This document shows positions 47,001-58,767 of a stretch of 64,000 nucleotides of DNA, piece by piece (position 1 is the first letter of the stretch; the number at the start of each line of letters is the position of its first letter). The DNA lies in assembly GCA_037501455.1 (NCBI GenBank), contig CM074858.1:96568001-96632000 (forward strand), given 5' to 3'. This DNA comes from Lantana camara (Eukaryota; Streptophyta; Magnoliopsida; Lamiales; Verbenaceae). The position numbers and the translations under genes are program-made. The notes beneath the pieces were generated by a model. That model saw only the letters and a program-made list of their open reading frames with translations, was not told where the DNA came from and ran no database searches.

Positions 47001-48796
47001 GAGTTGTTGGCCGTGGTCCATTGCCTGAGGACATGGCGTCATTACCTCCTGGGATCTCCTTTTGTGGTAAGGACGGATAACAATGCAGTAAGCCATTTCA
47101 TGTCGCAGTCAAAGCTTACTAGCAAGCAGGCACGTTGGCAAGAGCTGCTGTCAGAATTCAATTTCATGATCGAGTATCGTGCTGGGTCCAGCAATCATGT
47201 GGCTGATGCCCTAAGTCGGAGGGCGGATTTAGCAAAACTGGGGTCGGTAGCTGCCCTTACCTCAAGTAAAGTTGCTACCTCAGTATTGGACCAGATACGA
47301 GACATGTTGCCGAACGATGATGCTGCGCAGTCTCTGATGAAATTGGTCGAGCAGGGTAAAACTCGACAATTTTGGGTGGAAGACGGTTTATTGAGGACAA
47401 AAGGGAATCGTATCTACATTCCTAAGGGCGGAAAATTGAGGAAATCCCTTATCGCGGAATGTCTTGATACCTTGTGGGCCGGTCATCCAGGAGTGGAACG
47501 CACATGGGCCTTATTGAATAGGGCTTACTACTGGCCGCAGATGCGGGATGATGTCGAGACGTATGTCCGCAATTGCCTAGTGTGTCAACAAGACAAGGCG
47601 GACCACCAAAAGAAGGCAGGATTACTGGAACCATTACCGGTGCCCACAAGACCGTAGGAAAGCGTATCCATGGATTACATATCTGGTTTGCCTAAAGTGG
47701 GGGACTTGGGCAACATAATTGTCGTGGTGGATCGCTTCTCGAAGTACGCTACCTTCATCGCAGCTCCCAAACATGTTACGGCAGAAGGGACAGCTCATCT
47801 CTTCTTCAAGCATATTGTTAAATACTGGGGACTGCCGAAAGATATTGTCAGTGATCGGGACTCTCGGTTTACTGGCGCGTTTTGGACCGAACTTTTCAAA
47901 TCTTCGGGTCCAAGCTGAATATGAGCTCGAGCAATCACCCACAATCCGATGGCCAAACTGAGCGGTTTAATTCTATGTTGGAGGAGTATCTTCGGCACTT
48001 TGTTCGGGGTACTCAAAAGGATTGGGTGAAGCTCCTGGATGTTGCTCAGTTGTGCTTCAACGCTCAGAAAAGCTCTTCCACAAATAAGAGTGCTTTTGAG
48101 ATTGTTACCGGGCAACAACCGCTACTCCCGCACACCGTTGACTCCCCACAAGGTGGAAAATCTCCTCTCGCACGGAGTTTCTCTCAGGAATGGAAACAGA
48201 ATGTGGAAATTACTCGATGTTACCTGGAGAAAGCTCAAAAGCGGATGAAAAAATATGCAGATCTGAACCGGCGCTTCTTGGAATTTGAAGCGGGAGATAA
48301 AGTCATGGTTAAGGTCCCTGATCCTAGGCACTCTAAATCATCGAGGGGGAGGGATCCTCGCTTGATGCAAAAATACATAGGACCTATTACTGTGATCAAA
48401 CGTATTGGGAAGGTGGCCTATAAACTGGAGCTACCCCCTTGGTGGAAAATGCACAATGTTCTACATGTAAGTCAGCTCAAACCTTATTCTGCAGATATGG
48501 ACGACGAATCCCGGAACCTACCGAGCCGTCCCCAACTGGAGCTGAAGAAGACAGAGAAGCATGCCGTAGAAGCTATCATTGACTACCGGGTTGGACGCAC
48601 AGCGAACAAGACGTATGACGAGTACCTGGTGAAGTGGATAGGATGCAGCGAAGAGGAGAACACTTGGGAGCGGGTGACGAACCTGAAGGCGTTTAAACAG
48701 ATGATCGAAGATTACCATGCCTCAATGACGCCGAGGACGTCGCCATCTCAGGTGGGGGAGAATGTCAAGGGTCGCCCGCGCCCTAGGGCCCCTTGA
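44046..48796 (+). pseudogene. Chromovirus gag-pol, broken by one stop and one frameshift
   Basis: Starts at ATG 44046. Gag has an N-terminal coiled coil (residues about 20-95), a capsid core ([14 protein letters not shown]) and a zinc knuckle [14 protein letters not shown] near 340. Protease active site DTGA at 465. RT has [10 protein letters not shown] (Asp738) and YLDD (800-803). RNase H has ETDASDF (Asp949). The integrase zinc region (GHPGVERTW...CLVCQQDK) precedes a TAG at 47655-47657, where relatives have Trp. The frame continues with integrase Asp residues (VSMDYISGLP, DIVSDRDSRF), then a one-base loss near 47895-47905 shifts the frame. A C-terminal chromodomain (AIIDYRVGR..YLVKWIGCSEEENTWE) follows to 48796. 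All catalytic residues seen are intact. The reading frame ends inside the 3' LTR. Confidence 0.92.
48751..48762 (+). promoter_or_regulatory. Polypurine tract
   Basis: GGTGGGGGAGAA directly before the 3' LTR. It primes plus-strand synthesis. It also lies inside the gag-pol reading frame. Confidence 0.85.
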
Positions 48797-49307
48797 CCCG
48801 CGACTCAACGTGGCCGCCAGGCCACCCCGCAACCAAGACCGCATCAACGACAAGACAAGCTGCTATCGAGTCTTAGGTGCTAGGGTCTTTGTACATGTAA
48901 ATAGTTAGTTAGTCGGTAGTGGGCAAGTTGCTGCCCTTTTGTCCCGCTTTTCGCGCGGTGTAACCCCCTGTAATAGTACGTGAGGTCACAACAGAAATAT
49001 TTTTTTTAAGTACTTTAGGGGAGAGCAGGTATTCGAAGCATAGTTAAGCAGCGTTCTATTGTAATCTCGGGCAATCTCCCTGGTCCTTTGTGGACGCCCG
49101 CACAAGTGTACTATATTCTTGGTGAATATAATGAAAGTTAATTTCCCTTCAATGTTGCTGTCCCTCTAAAGCGTTCCATTGGGGTGGGCGTGAGTGCGAC
49201 GTACAGCGTACGTACATAGTTAGTTTAGGCGTACGTAGCGAGCAAGAAGTCGCTACTAGCCACACGGTGCACAGTTCCTAGCAACCTACTCGGTGCCCCG
49301 TGAGAGG
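48763..49307 (+). mobile_element. Chromovirus 3' LTR
   Basis: 545 bp, about 99.6% identical to the 5' LTR by eye. Its first 34 bases encode the last residues and stop of gag-pol. Confidence 0.9.
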
Positions 49308-49312
49308 GGGAG

Positions 49313-49495
49313 GAAGACTTTAGCAAAATGCCACAAGTGGTCGATCCTGAGAATTCACTTGTCCTGGCTGAGATTTTCCCTGAGTTATTTGGGGACAAGG
49401 CGACTGAAGAGCCTCTGGCTGACCCGGACCCCAACTTCTTAGAGCCCCAAAGGATGTCTCCACGGAATGATCTGGCGACCCAACAAAGGTCTTAA
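49313..49495 (+). pseudogene. Antisense extra ORF of the Tat element, C-terminal end
   Basis: Sixty codons open to a TAA (EDFSKMPQVVDPENSLVLAE..., DPDPNFLEPQRM), acidic and Pro-rich, starting right after the chromovirus TSD. It continues the protein cut at 43454. The frame across the removed insertion does not match exactly by my count, so another indel is likely. Confidence 0.65.
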
Positions 49496-49956
49496 GCTTA
49501 TGTTGTTTTTTCCTTATCTTTATGTGTTTACTTTTAGTTGTATCAAGTACCAACTCGGCCCAGGGTGGTCGAGAAGTGCTCCCATGAGAAAAATCCAAAG
49601 GGCCAAAGCCCAACTTTTGTACTCGATCGACTTTTAAGTTGATCTGTTTAATTAATGAACGTTTTTATTTCGAAGCTTGATTCGAATTAGCATATTTTTT
49701 TAACTAAGCATGTTCAAACATTAACTTTTAAGTCGAGAGCACCATATATCTTCGATCAATCATGAGAATAAAATAAAGTGTAGATGTAAGATTTAACTCG
49801 CATCTGGTTTAACCTATTTAACCCATCGAGGATATGATAGAAGAGTAATAAGATGACTTTATTAAGTAATCATAAATCGACTAGGAACTTTACAAATTTA
49901 TACATAAAATCTCCATAAATTATGAGCGTTCCATGATCGAGGCACAGGGTTGCCAT
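49496..49956. other. Tat spacer between pol and the antisense ORF
   Basis: AT-rich non-coding spacer in which the two convergent coding regions end. No gene or repeat recognised. Confidence 0.5.
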
Positions 49957-51060
49957 TCATTTCTTCGAGATGATAGGCTTGATTCTTCCCAATCTTTGCA
50001 ATTCGATGCGGGCCGTCTCAATTGGGGTCGAGTTTCCCCACATGCTTGGTAACGTCAACCCGTTGTAGAACCAAATCTCCGACTTGAAATTGTCAGGACA
50101 TGACCTTCTTATTATATCTCTGAGCGATAAACGCTCGATACTGCTGCATTCGTCAGAATCCTTGCTCTCTTCTTTCTTCAATGGTATCAAGCTCAAACTG
50201 TCGATTCTCTTGATTTCGATCCAGCTAATAATGAGACACTCGATCCATTTGGTGTATCAACTCGGCGGGTATCACTGTCCCGGACCTGTAGACCATCGAG
50301 AAGGGGGTTTCTCTGGTGGCCATTCGAGGTGTAGTCCGATAAGCCCAAAGCACTCCGTCGAGCTCTTTTGCCCAAGCTCCCTTTTTTGCTTTGAGCCTGG
50401 TCTTTAAATTCTGCATGATTATTCGATTGGTGACTTCGGTCTGACCATTTGCTTGAGGATGGCCGACTGAAGTGAATCTCAGACTGATCCCCATATCTGC
50501 ACAGTACTTCCTGAAGTGTTCGCTTCTGAAATGTGGCCCATTATCACAAATTAGGACCCTTGGAACTCCAAATCTATAGATGATGTTTTTCCATAGGAAC
50601 CACATCATAACTTGGAAGGTGATTTTCGGGACTGATACCGCCTCGACCCACTTTAAAAAGTACTTGACACACACAATGGCGAATTGGTGCTGTCTCGGAG
50701 TGAGTGAAAAAGGTCTCACAATGTTGATTCCCCATTGGTCGAAGGGCCAGGTGATGTCAATTGGGATCATCTCCTTCAGATGTTGATGTGTGATGTTTGC
50801 ATACCTCTGGCAATTCAGGCATTTTTTAACAAAATTCATCGAGTCTTTTGTCATAGTCGACCAGTAATATATGCTTTGAGCAATCTTTTTGGCTAGAGAC
50901 TTCCCTCCTGCGTGATTTCCAAAAGATTCTCCATGGACTTCTTTGAGCACCTCTTTGGCTTGGGAGGGTCGAAGGCACCTCTTGGGCGGTTCTCGGTACG
51001 ATCTCTTAAATAGCTTCCCGTCGGGGTGAGCACATAGCTCGCAGATCAAGCCATGAGACT
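49957..51060 (-). pseudogene. Tat integrase remnant
   Basis: The main open piece is 51049-50225. Zinc region HGESFGNHAGG...CLNCQRYA (HHCC). The core has WGINIVRPF, where the first catalytic Asp is Asn; ICDNGPHF retains the second; GQTEVTNR retains Glu. Then WAYRTTPRMATRETPFSMVY. The C-terminal part (50196-49957) is in another frame. Integrase joins element DNA to the host chromosome; this copy lacks one of its three metal ligands. Confidence 0.88.
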
Positions 51061-51123
51061 ACATCTTTCGGCCTTGTTCTCGGGGATGACTCTGTCCCGT
51101 AGGTATAGTACGAACTCATCGAG

Positions 51124-52800
51124 TCAGCATGGCTCGGCTGGATAGATGCTTAGGACTGCTTCTGGATTCAGATCAATAGCTCGGGATGAGTTTGTTAGGA
51201 ATGTTATCGACCTGTCTTTTGTTCCCCTCATCCCGTTTGCTACCTTCGACAGCACATCGGCCCTTTTGTTCTCTTCTCGAGGGACCTTTTCAAGTTTGAA
51301 GCTCTTAAATCCTTCAGCTAGGGATTTCACCTTGGCCAGATACTTCTTCATTGAATCTTCCCTAGCTTCATAGGTACCCTCGACTTGATTGGTTACAAGC
51401 TTTGAATCGGTGAAAGCCTTAAATTTTCGATCCCTTGCTCTTTAGTAATTTTCAACCCAGCTATGAGGGCCTCGTACTCGCCTCATTGTTAGTCGCAGGA
51501 AATCCGAGACAGATGGCGAAATCGATCTCATCTCCTTCAAAATTTCTCAAGGATACTCTCGCACTCCTCCCAGATGTGGTCGATGAGCCGTCAACTGAGA
51601 GTATCCAATGGCTCGACTTATTTGCTGTTGGAGGGGTATCTTTTTCAATCAGGAAATCGGATAATACCTGCCCTTGATAGGATAGTCGGGGCTGATAGGA
51701 AAGGTCGAATTGCCCCAACTCGACTGCCCATTTGATCAACCTCCCCGATACATCTGGCTTTTCGAGCACTTGTCTAAGTGGTTGATCGGTGAGAACTATG
51801 ATCGAGTGAGCTTGAAAATATGGCTTTACCTTTCGAGCCGTGTGGACTAATGGTAAGACAAACTTCTCAATCTCGAGATATAGCGTCTCGGCTCCGTGCA
51901 AAATCTTGCTCACATAATACATAGGCATGTGCTTCCTCTCTCGAATGGCGACCAGGACCAAACTGATGGCTTCATGAGATAGCCAAGTAGAGGTATAACC
52001 TCTCACCCTGCTCGGGCTTTGCCAGCAGGGGTGGTGATTCGAGGTATTTCTTCAGTTCTTCGAATGCCTGGTCACACTCATCCGTCCAGTTGAACTCTTT
52101 GATGTTCCTCAAAATTTTGAAGAAGGGGGGCTCTTCTCGGCAGACTTGGAGATGAACTTATTTAGAGATATGATTCGACCCACCAGACACTGGACTTCTC
52201 GTATTATCTTTGGGCTGGAGATATATCGGATGACCTTGATTTTCTCGGGGTTCGCTTCGATACCTCGAGGCTTACCATATAACCCTTGAACTTTCCACCC
52301 TCTACCCCAAAGGTGCACTTATTTGGATTGAGCTTTAGGTTATAACGCCTTCGTAGGTCAAAAGCTCAACCTAGGTCTTCGAGGTGGTTACACAATTTTT
52401 TGCTTCGGACAATCATGTCGTCGGCATAAACCTCCATAGTTTTTCCGATCTCACTCTCGAAGACTCGATTCACTAACCTTTGGTACGTGACCCCGACATT
52501 CTTGAGCCCAAAGGGCATTACTTTAAAGCAGTAAATGCCTTTAATAACTATGAAGGCGCTCTTCTTCTCATCCTCCGGGGCCACCATCATACTCATAAGC
52601 TTACAGCCAGCCGTCGAGTCGACTAGCTGGTTGATTCGAGGTAGTGGATACGGGTTCTTCGGGCAAGCCTTGTTCAGATTAGTGAAATCGTTGCACATCC
52701 TCCATTTTCCGCCCGTTTTGGCCACTAAATCCACGTTACAGAGCCAATCGACATATTTGGTCGAGGTGATGTAGCCCGCATCAAGCAACTCGTTCAATTC
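51124..52800 (-). pseudogene. Tat reverse transcriptase and dual RNase H remnant
   Basis: RT fingers/palm at 52797-52366 (GGKWRMCNDFTNLNKACPKN, VMPFGLKN, MEVYADDMIV). The segment normally bearing the first catalytic Asp (between TAGCKLMSM and APEDEKKSAF) is shortened. RT thumb at 52318-52109 (GIEANPEKIKVI). First RNase H at 52006 onward (MPMYYVSKILHGAETLY, VLTDQPLRQVL). Then a second RNase H with ILSVDGSS and LKLEKVPREENKRADVLSKVAN (51680-51124). Two RNase H domains in tandem are a Tat/Ogre feature. Multiple frame breaks. Confidence 0.87.
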
Positions 52801-53470
52801 TTCCTCAGTGATTTCATTCCTTTTGACACTTTGGTTTCAGAGCTTCTGTTTGGCTGGTTTAAAGGCTAGGTCGACGTTGAGGTGGTGCAATATGACACTC
52901 GAGTCGACCCCCACCAAATCGGACGAGCTCCAGGCAAAGACATCTGCATTTTCTTACAAGAACTAGATCAACATGCAGTGCTCTGCTCCTTGCCGAGTCA
53001 AACAACTCCCACATGAGTTATTTTTTTGGCTTGTCCCGGAACAAGCTCGATCTCCTCAGTCTGGCCCAAAGCCTCAACTCGCCCATCTGTAAGCTTCCTT
53101 TTCTTTGCTGCCAATTTCAATGTGATCTTATTAGACCTTTCAGGATCTTGAATATCTCTTTCGGCTAGGTCTTCCTCATCAAAATTTGGGATCTACAGGA
53201 CTGAGACTACTTTCTTGTTGGGCATCTTTACCTTCTCCATAGAGATCGAGTAACAGGACCAGACACTCAGTATATCACATTGAAGTTCCCCAACTCCTTA
53301 GGGGGTGGTAGTTTGACTATCTGATGATAGGTCTAAATGATATCATGAAAGTTGATTAACCCAGGTCGGCTGAATATGATGTTGAAAGCCGATGGCTCGT
53401 CTACTACAAGGTACTCGATCTCCAAGGTTGCCCTCTTAGGGAGAGTACCCATGGAGGTGACTAGGTAGAC

Positions 53471-53770
53471 TCAACCCTTGGGGTATACTTCCGCACCCCC
53501 GAAACCTGTTAAAGGAGTTTTTATCATTTCCAACCTTAATTTTTTATCTAAATTCATTTTAACAAGAGTCGAGTAAAAGATAATATTGGTCGACCTTGCA
53601 TTATCGATAAGGGTTTTCAATACATCATAATTGGCTACATCCAATGTGACCACCATCAGACAACTAGGCGCATCGCCCTCCCGTGGTGGTCCATCGACTA
53701 AATCTCTATCACTAAATTTAAATTCTTCCTCGATCCACTTGTTATTCTCTTCCTGCTTGATTTGCAGCAC
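53471..53770 (-). pseudogene. Tat aspartic protease remnant
   Basis: MVVTLDVANYDVLKTLIDNARSTNIIFYSTLVKMNL: the layout of the gypsy protease, with the active-site DNGS-type triad changed to DNAR. Then KTPLTGFGGAEVYPKG. The stretch between this and RT (52801-53470) is degraded pol without a clean frame. Confidence 0.75.
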
Positions 53771-54034
53771 CTCCCTTGGCCCAAAATAATTCCTCTGTGC
53801 CTCTCTTCGCGAGCGGTCTTCGTGTCACCTCCAGAGGGCCTCCCGGTAATCATATCAATCCGACCAAGGCAAGGGAGATTGTGGACATCCCTCTCGGTCG
53901 GCTGCTTTACTTCTCAGCGTTGGGGGAGAGGGGGCTTTGCTCGACTTGATCCTCAGCTCAGAGAGCGAGTTCATCGAGCTTTTTAACAAACTCCTGTAGT
54001 TGGCCGTCTTGAATCAGTCGCTCGACCTCATCCC

Positions 54035-55400
54035 TCAGGGCAAAGCTCTCGGAGGTGTTATGGCTGGTTTATCGGTGGAAGTGACAATACTTCCAGAATC
54101 CCTCGTCTTCTGCTTCTCCTTGATCGGCTTAAGGTTCTTGAATACCTTCTTATTGGAGACATTGTAGATTTTCTTGATGGGCCTATTGAGGGGGCTGTAA
54201 TATTTTTTAGATCCACTTTCGGACCCTTGGTTAACTCGAGCCTTGATATCATGCTTTAACTCGGTCCTTGGGGGCCGGTAGGTTTCAACTTTCTTCCCTG
54301 GGCTATTCTTTTGAGGCATCTCAACCTCCTCGACCCTCATCTAGTCCTCAGCAATCTCTAATATCTTGGCAATTCTGTCGGGGTTCTCGCGGACAATGTG
54401 CCTAGCACAATCTTTATTGTGCAGGGCCGCGTGGAGGGTAGGGATTAACATGTCCATGCAGGCGCCTGGACTTGGACCGCTGCCCAGGAGAATCGAGTAA
54501 AGAAATCCCTTAGTGTTTTATCTTCTCTCTGAACTATGTTGTAAAGATAGATCGAGGGTAACTTATCGCCCTTTACAAATGAAAAGTGGGCTACAAAATG
54601 GTCTACCAGATCATCGTACGACCTGATGCATCGAGGGGCCAGCATTGAGAACCAGTTCTGGGTTACCCCGACCAGAGTCGTGGCGAAGATCTTAGCTCGA
54701 ACATTGGAGGAGTGCCCAAACATGCTGATCTCAATCTCGAATCGATCGACATGTCTCTCCGAATCAGTCGTCCCTCCATAGGTCGGGAGGTTAGTGGGCA
54801 TCTTAGCCTCGGCCATTGCATCGGTGATTTCCTCACAAAATCTAGACTTGGCCTCTCGGGCACTCCTATACCTCCGATCAGAAGCTTAGACTGGGTATCG
54901 GACATCTTTATACCATTACCTCGGTTGTTGTTCTCGGTCTCGCCTCCTTCGTGGAGGCTTATAACAAGATCCCTCTTCCTCATCTTGAAAATTATACGTG
55001 GGTGGTGCTCTAGGAGACGGTTGCTCGAGAGGAGTTCGATCTTGTGGTGGGGCCGGCCTCTCCCTCGGGGGGGAGTTTGTTCCTCAAATCATTTTTCCCC
55101 ACCTCGAACCCTCGATTAGACTTCCTGGGGGACTTTGGGGTCTATCCTAGCCCCCAGTTGATCAAAAATAGCAAGATTTCTGGGCTCCTTGCCCTCCCCG
55201 CCTCCGGGGGACACACCTTGAAATTCACTGGCGGTCCCGATAACCTGAAGCGCCCCTGCATCATCCCTCCTCCTCTGTCGAGGGGCCTCATCTTTCTTGG
55301 GCCTATCGTCGCTGGCGATTCTCTTTTTCGTGTCCTGGCATCGGCCCGACTCAGCCATCTGCTCCTGGGGCAGCACGACTTCTGTGGCTTATGGTCCTTG
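54035..55400 (-). pseudogene. Tat gag remnant
   Basis: The capsid core is at 54816-54445 (MPTNLPTYGGTTDSERHVDRF, ATTLVGVTQNWFSMLAP, DDLVDHFVAHF, EDKTLRDFFTRF), the Retrotrans_gag pattern. Upstream is an Arg/Asp-rich N-terminal part in other frames (55376-55116, 54983-54663). Downstream is a Lys-rich tail (54340-54035) where a YCHFHR phrase, the usual Tat zinc-finger start, survives in a shifted frame. At least three frame changes. Confidence 0.82.
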
Positions 55401-55844
55401 ACCGGCTCCTTGCCATTCCGCTAAGCCAGGCGGAGGAGGAGGTAATCGTAATACTAAGATTGGTAGTATCCTAGAGGGGGTGATGGTGGCGGAGCATACT
55501 CCCAATGAGGCGGGGGGCATATCCATAATGGACTGGGGGTCCATAATAGTGAGAGTAATGGCCTACATGGGGATGGGCATCGACCGTGTTGGCTCAAGGC
55601 TTTTCAGGGAAAACATGGGCCCTGACCCCCCGCGGCAGCAGCTATGTCCTCGACTCGACACTGTTCGAGGTAAGCGTCCAAGCCGGGTCCGGAGTAAACT
55701 GCGGGAGGTACTCCTCTTTGGTTATCCTCGACCCTTCCAAGAGTCGTACTTTGCCCCTCGGTTGCTAGGGACGGTATAATCTCCCACCCATCTAGGCCGG
55801 ATACTCTCCCGCTTCTAACTCTCATCCTTGCAAAGCTTTTGGTT

Positions 55845-55871
55845 AAGAATTTCCCATAGACGGCGCCAAAA
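55845..55871 (-). promoter_or_regulatory. Tat primer-binding-site block
   Basis: On the minus strand: TTTTGGCGCCGTCTATGGGAA, directly after the 5' LTR end ...ATCA. The TTTGGCGCCGTC block is the usual leader start of Athila/Tat-type elements. It fixes the LTR boundary at 55872. Confidence 0.8.
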
Positions 55872-57175
55872 TGATCGAGTCGATTTATTGTTGCCTTGTA
55901 GCTCGAAGAAGTGTCGAACGACCACTTGAATTTATATTGTTGGGGAGAATCTTCGAGGTGATATCGAACTATGAGAATGAAAGTAAAGTGAGCTAAAGGC
56001 TGACTTGGGACGAGTGGGGTTTTACCTAATGTCGTGTTAGGAATAGTGCCCTAGAAAGCCGATTATATATCCGCTTTGTACTTTTCCTTATTGTAATCAC
56101 AGACAATCTTTGAATAAAATAACGAATTGAGGCAACACTTCTTTATATGCTCTTGTTTGGTATGCGTTTACTTTAGTTGTGCATGTATAAGAACTCCCCT
56201 AATCCTGATGACTTTAGGACGATACCATTTAGGTGAAATGGTTCATGAAATGAGCCCTATATCACATAAATCGTGATTAGTAAAATACTCCAAGCTGATG
56301 AGTCCTACAGACAGTGGGAATGTCAACCTGACTCCTTTAAGGCTTGCTTGTGGGATCACGCCCTTAAGAAGGACCACCTTGTTTCATGGAGGTGCAAAGT
56401 GTATAGTTGATACGTGCGTGATACATAAGGGTGCTTACTTCCATAAGTAAGTTCACTGAGGTGCCCCGTGTGAGAAGATTCCTAAATGGGAAAGGAAGTT
56501 TCTATTTCAGGAAATGGAAACTTCCAGATTAGGAAATATCTCATGAGTCATTGATGTGATTAATTGATCCTTAGACTTGAGGTTCCATGTCGCTTTATGA
56601 GTCACTACAAAATTTCTCACTAAATATTAATTTTCCTCACAATAACTTACAATATAATGTGACATATATAATTTCTCATTAAATGGAATGTTTTTTTTTT
56701 CCCGGGTAGACCATTTTTTTCCCTCCCAAAATTCCCTCCAATATTTTCTTTATTTTTTGTCAACAAATTTTTTTATTAATATTTTTACTTCAAAACGACG
56801 ACGTAGCATTGCATATTTTCCTGAACTCTCTTAATCTCACTCCTCACTCCCGTACTTCACTTTTTCACTCTCCACTTTCCTCTTCTAACTCTTCACTTCC
56901 ATAACCACAAATTTCAGTCCCAAAATTCCTAGGTATGAAATCAACCCCAAAATTGCTCTCAGGTATGAAATCAGCTATGTTTCCTCTAATTTATGGTTTT
57001 CCTTTTTACCTAAACCAGCTGTCTCAAAGCAGCTTTGTTAATGAGGCGCAGGTTTTACAAGGATGATGAAAGGAGCCACGATGGGTTTTCTTCACTTGTG
57101 AAATCAATTGTCTGAAATCTCGCTTATGAAATCAGCTACGCTATTAGCCAGGTTCTTCTTCTTCTTCGATTACTT

Positions 57176-57335
57176 ATTTTTTGCCTTTATGTTTCTGATT
57201 TTGTTTCTAGAGTGGTGGGTAGTTTTCGTTACAGACTTCTTTTGCCTTTATGTTTCTGATATTGTTTCTAGAGTGGTGGGTTTGGGTTTTCATTACCGAC
57301 TTATTTTTTGCCTTTGCAATTCTGATTTTGAAGGG
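57176..57335. repeat. ~65-bp tandem repeat in the CACTA leader
   Basis: Two good copies and a partial third of ttttgcctttatgtttctgat...gtttctagagtggtgggt. The unit sits upstream of the TNP1-like exons, probably in the leader. A short frame across it is a by-product. Confidence 0.75.
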
Positions 57336-58767
57336 ATTGAAGGGTTAATCGTTTTGAGAATTCAAGGGTAAGGATCTTTTTTTCCGCTGAATTAATGTAA
57401 CGCTCTTAGTTTTGTTTTTTTCAGTAATTGTTTCTGATGGAGATGTGTGGTATGAATATGGTGTCTGTTATGCTTTTGTTTAATGTGGGATAGCTTGCAA
57501 TTGAGTTGCATTCACATCTTTCCGGAAAGCTAATTCGTCTCTTGTATTGGCAAATTTAGAGAATTATTGGTTTAATTTAATGGCTCATGAAAGGGACAGA
57601 AGAATACTCTAATAAACCATAGTTTTAAGATTTTTGTATCAGTTAGGGAATTTGATGAAAAGGCTCGTGATATAAACCATAGTTTTAAGATTTCTCTAAT
57701 ATTCGGATAAGAATTAAGAAAAGTATTTTAAAAAATTATAAAAGACACGATGTTTGTGATTAGGATTGTATCTCTAATATAGGTTCTTGATTCATTGTTT
57801 TTGGCATGCTTTAATTATATATACTATTGTTTGTCAAATAATTATAGATGATTCCATGCTTATTGTATGCATGTTAGAACTGTGAAATAAAAGTTTGGTA
57901 TCATTTGATATATCTTTCTCATTTCAACAATAATTTCTAAAGAGAATTTCTACTGTTTCTCATTTGATATACTACTGTTTAGTGATTTATGAATCGGAAA
58001 GCTTAAGGAAATGTTAAGAGTACGAAGATATGAAAGCACTTAATCAAAAGAGAGTATGGTTTATTAATATTATAAACATGGTACCTCCAAACTTGATGCT
58101 CTACCATTAGATTATGATCATGAATTAAGTACCTCTTTACATAAATTAATCATGTTACTTTGGGTCTACTAAAGATTTGTCTCAACTTTTAAAAGCAGAA
58201 TTTAGAGCTTTATGGTTTATTTGTAATCTATTCAAACAACCACACAATTAACAAGGGATTTAAGTGTCTCCAACCCTACACACACACACATACATGTATA
58301 GAATAATGGTAATTCCTTGAAAGCTTTCTTATTTCTTCAAAGTTGAATGCTTCTGTTTAAAGTATATGCGATCACTTGTTCATAATCTACCAAAATTTCC
58401 ATGCCATTAGTGGGGGAAAAGTGGCTTTTAAAGATATGATGTGCCATTAATAATAATTTTAAAGATATGATTGTTCTTCTATAACATTCAGTCCTTGATG
58501 CATTACGAACTAATTCTATATTTCAATTGAATGATGTCTAACGTTATTTTCTTTTTCATGTAACAGGCAGTTACTTGTACATCCAACAACAACATTTGGC
58601 AAGTTGTTTAACTCTGAATACGATCACACTTTCAGGTATATATTATATGGTGCTTTCAATTATACATATAATATTTATATAGACATGCAATTAATAGTAC
58701 TACTTTAGGATGTTCTATAAAATGATATTACTACTGTACTTGTTTCATTGCTCTTTGAATTTTTTAG

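Larger units (their letters stand above)
43455..49307 (+). mobile_element. Full-length chromovirus (Ty3/gypsy), recently inserted
   Basis: 5,853 bp with two 545-bp LTRs (43455-43999 and 48763-49307) starting TGTCAAGGG. I find only two base differences between the LTRs (near 43492/48800 and 43647/48955). PBS TGGTATCAGAGC (44000-44011, initiator-Met tRNA type), one long gag-pol, PPT GGTGGGGGAGAA (48751-48762). Flanks are CGGAG (43450-43454) and GGGAG (49308-49312), a probable TSD with one mismatch. A C-terminal chromodomain makes it a chromovirus; the coiled-coil gag suggests the Galadriel branch, which is tentative. It sits in the Tat antisense ORF. Confidence 0.93.

Noticed and set aside
57108..57371. 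Phe-rich 87-codon frame in the CACTA leader
   Set aside because: Generated by the ~65-bp tandem repeat; not part of the TNP1-like protein.
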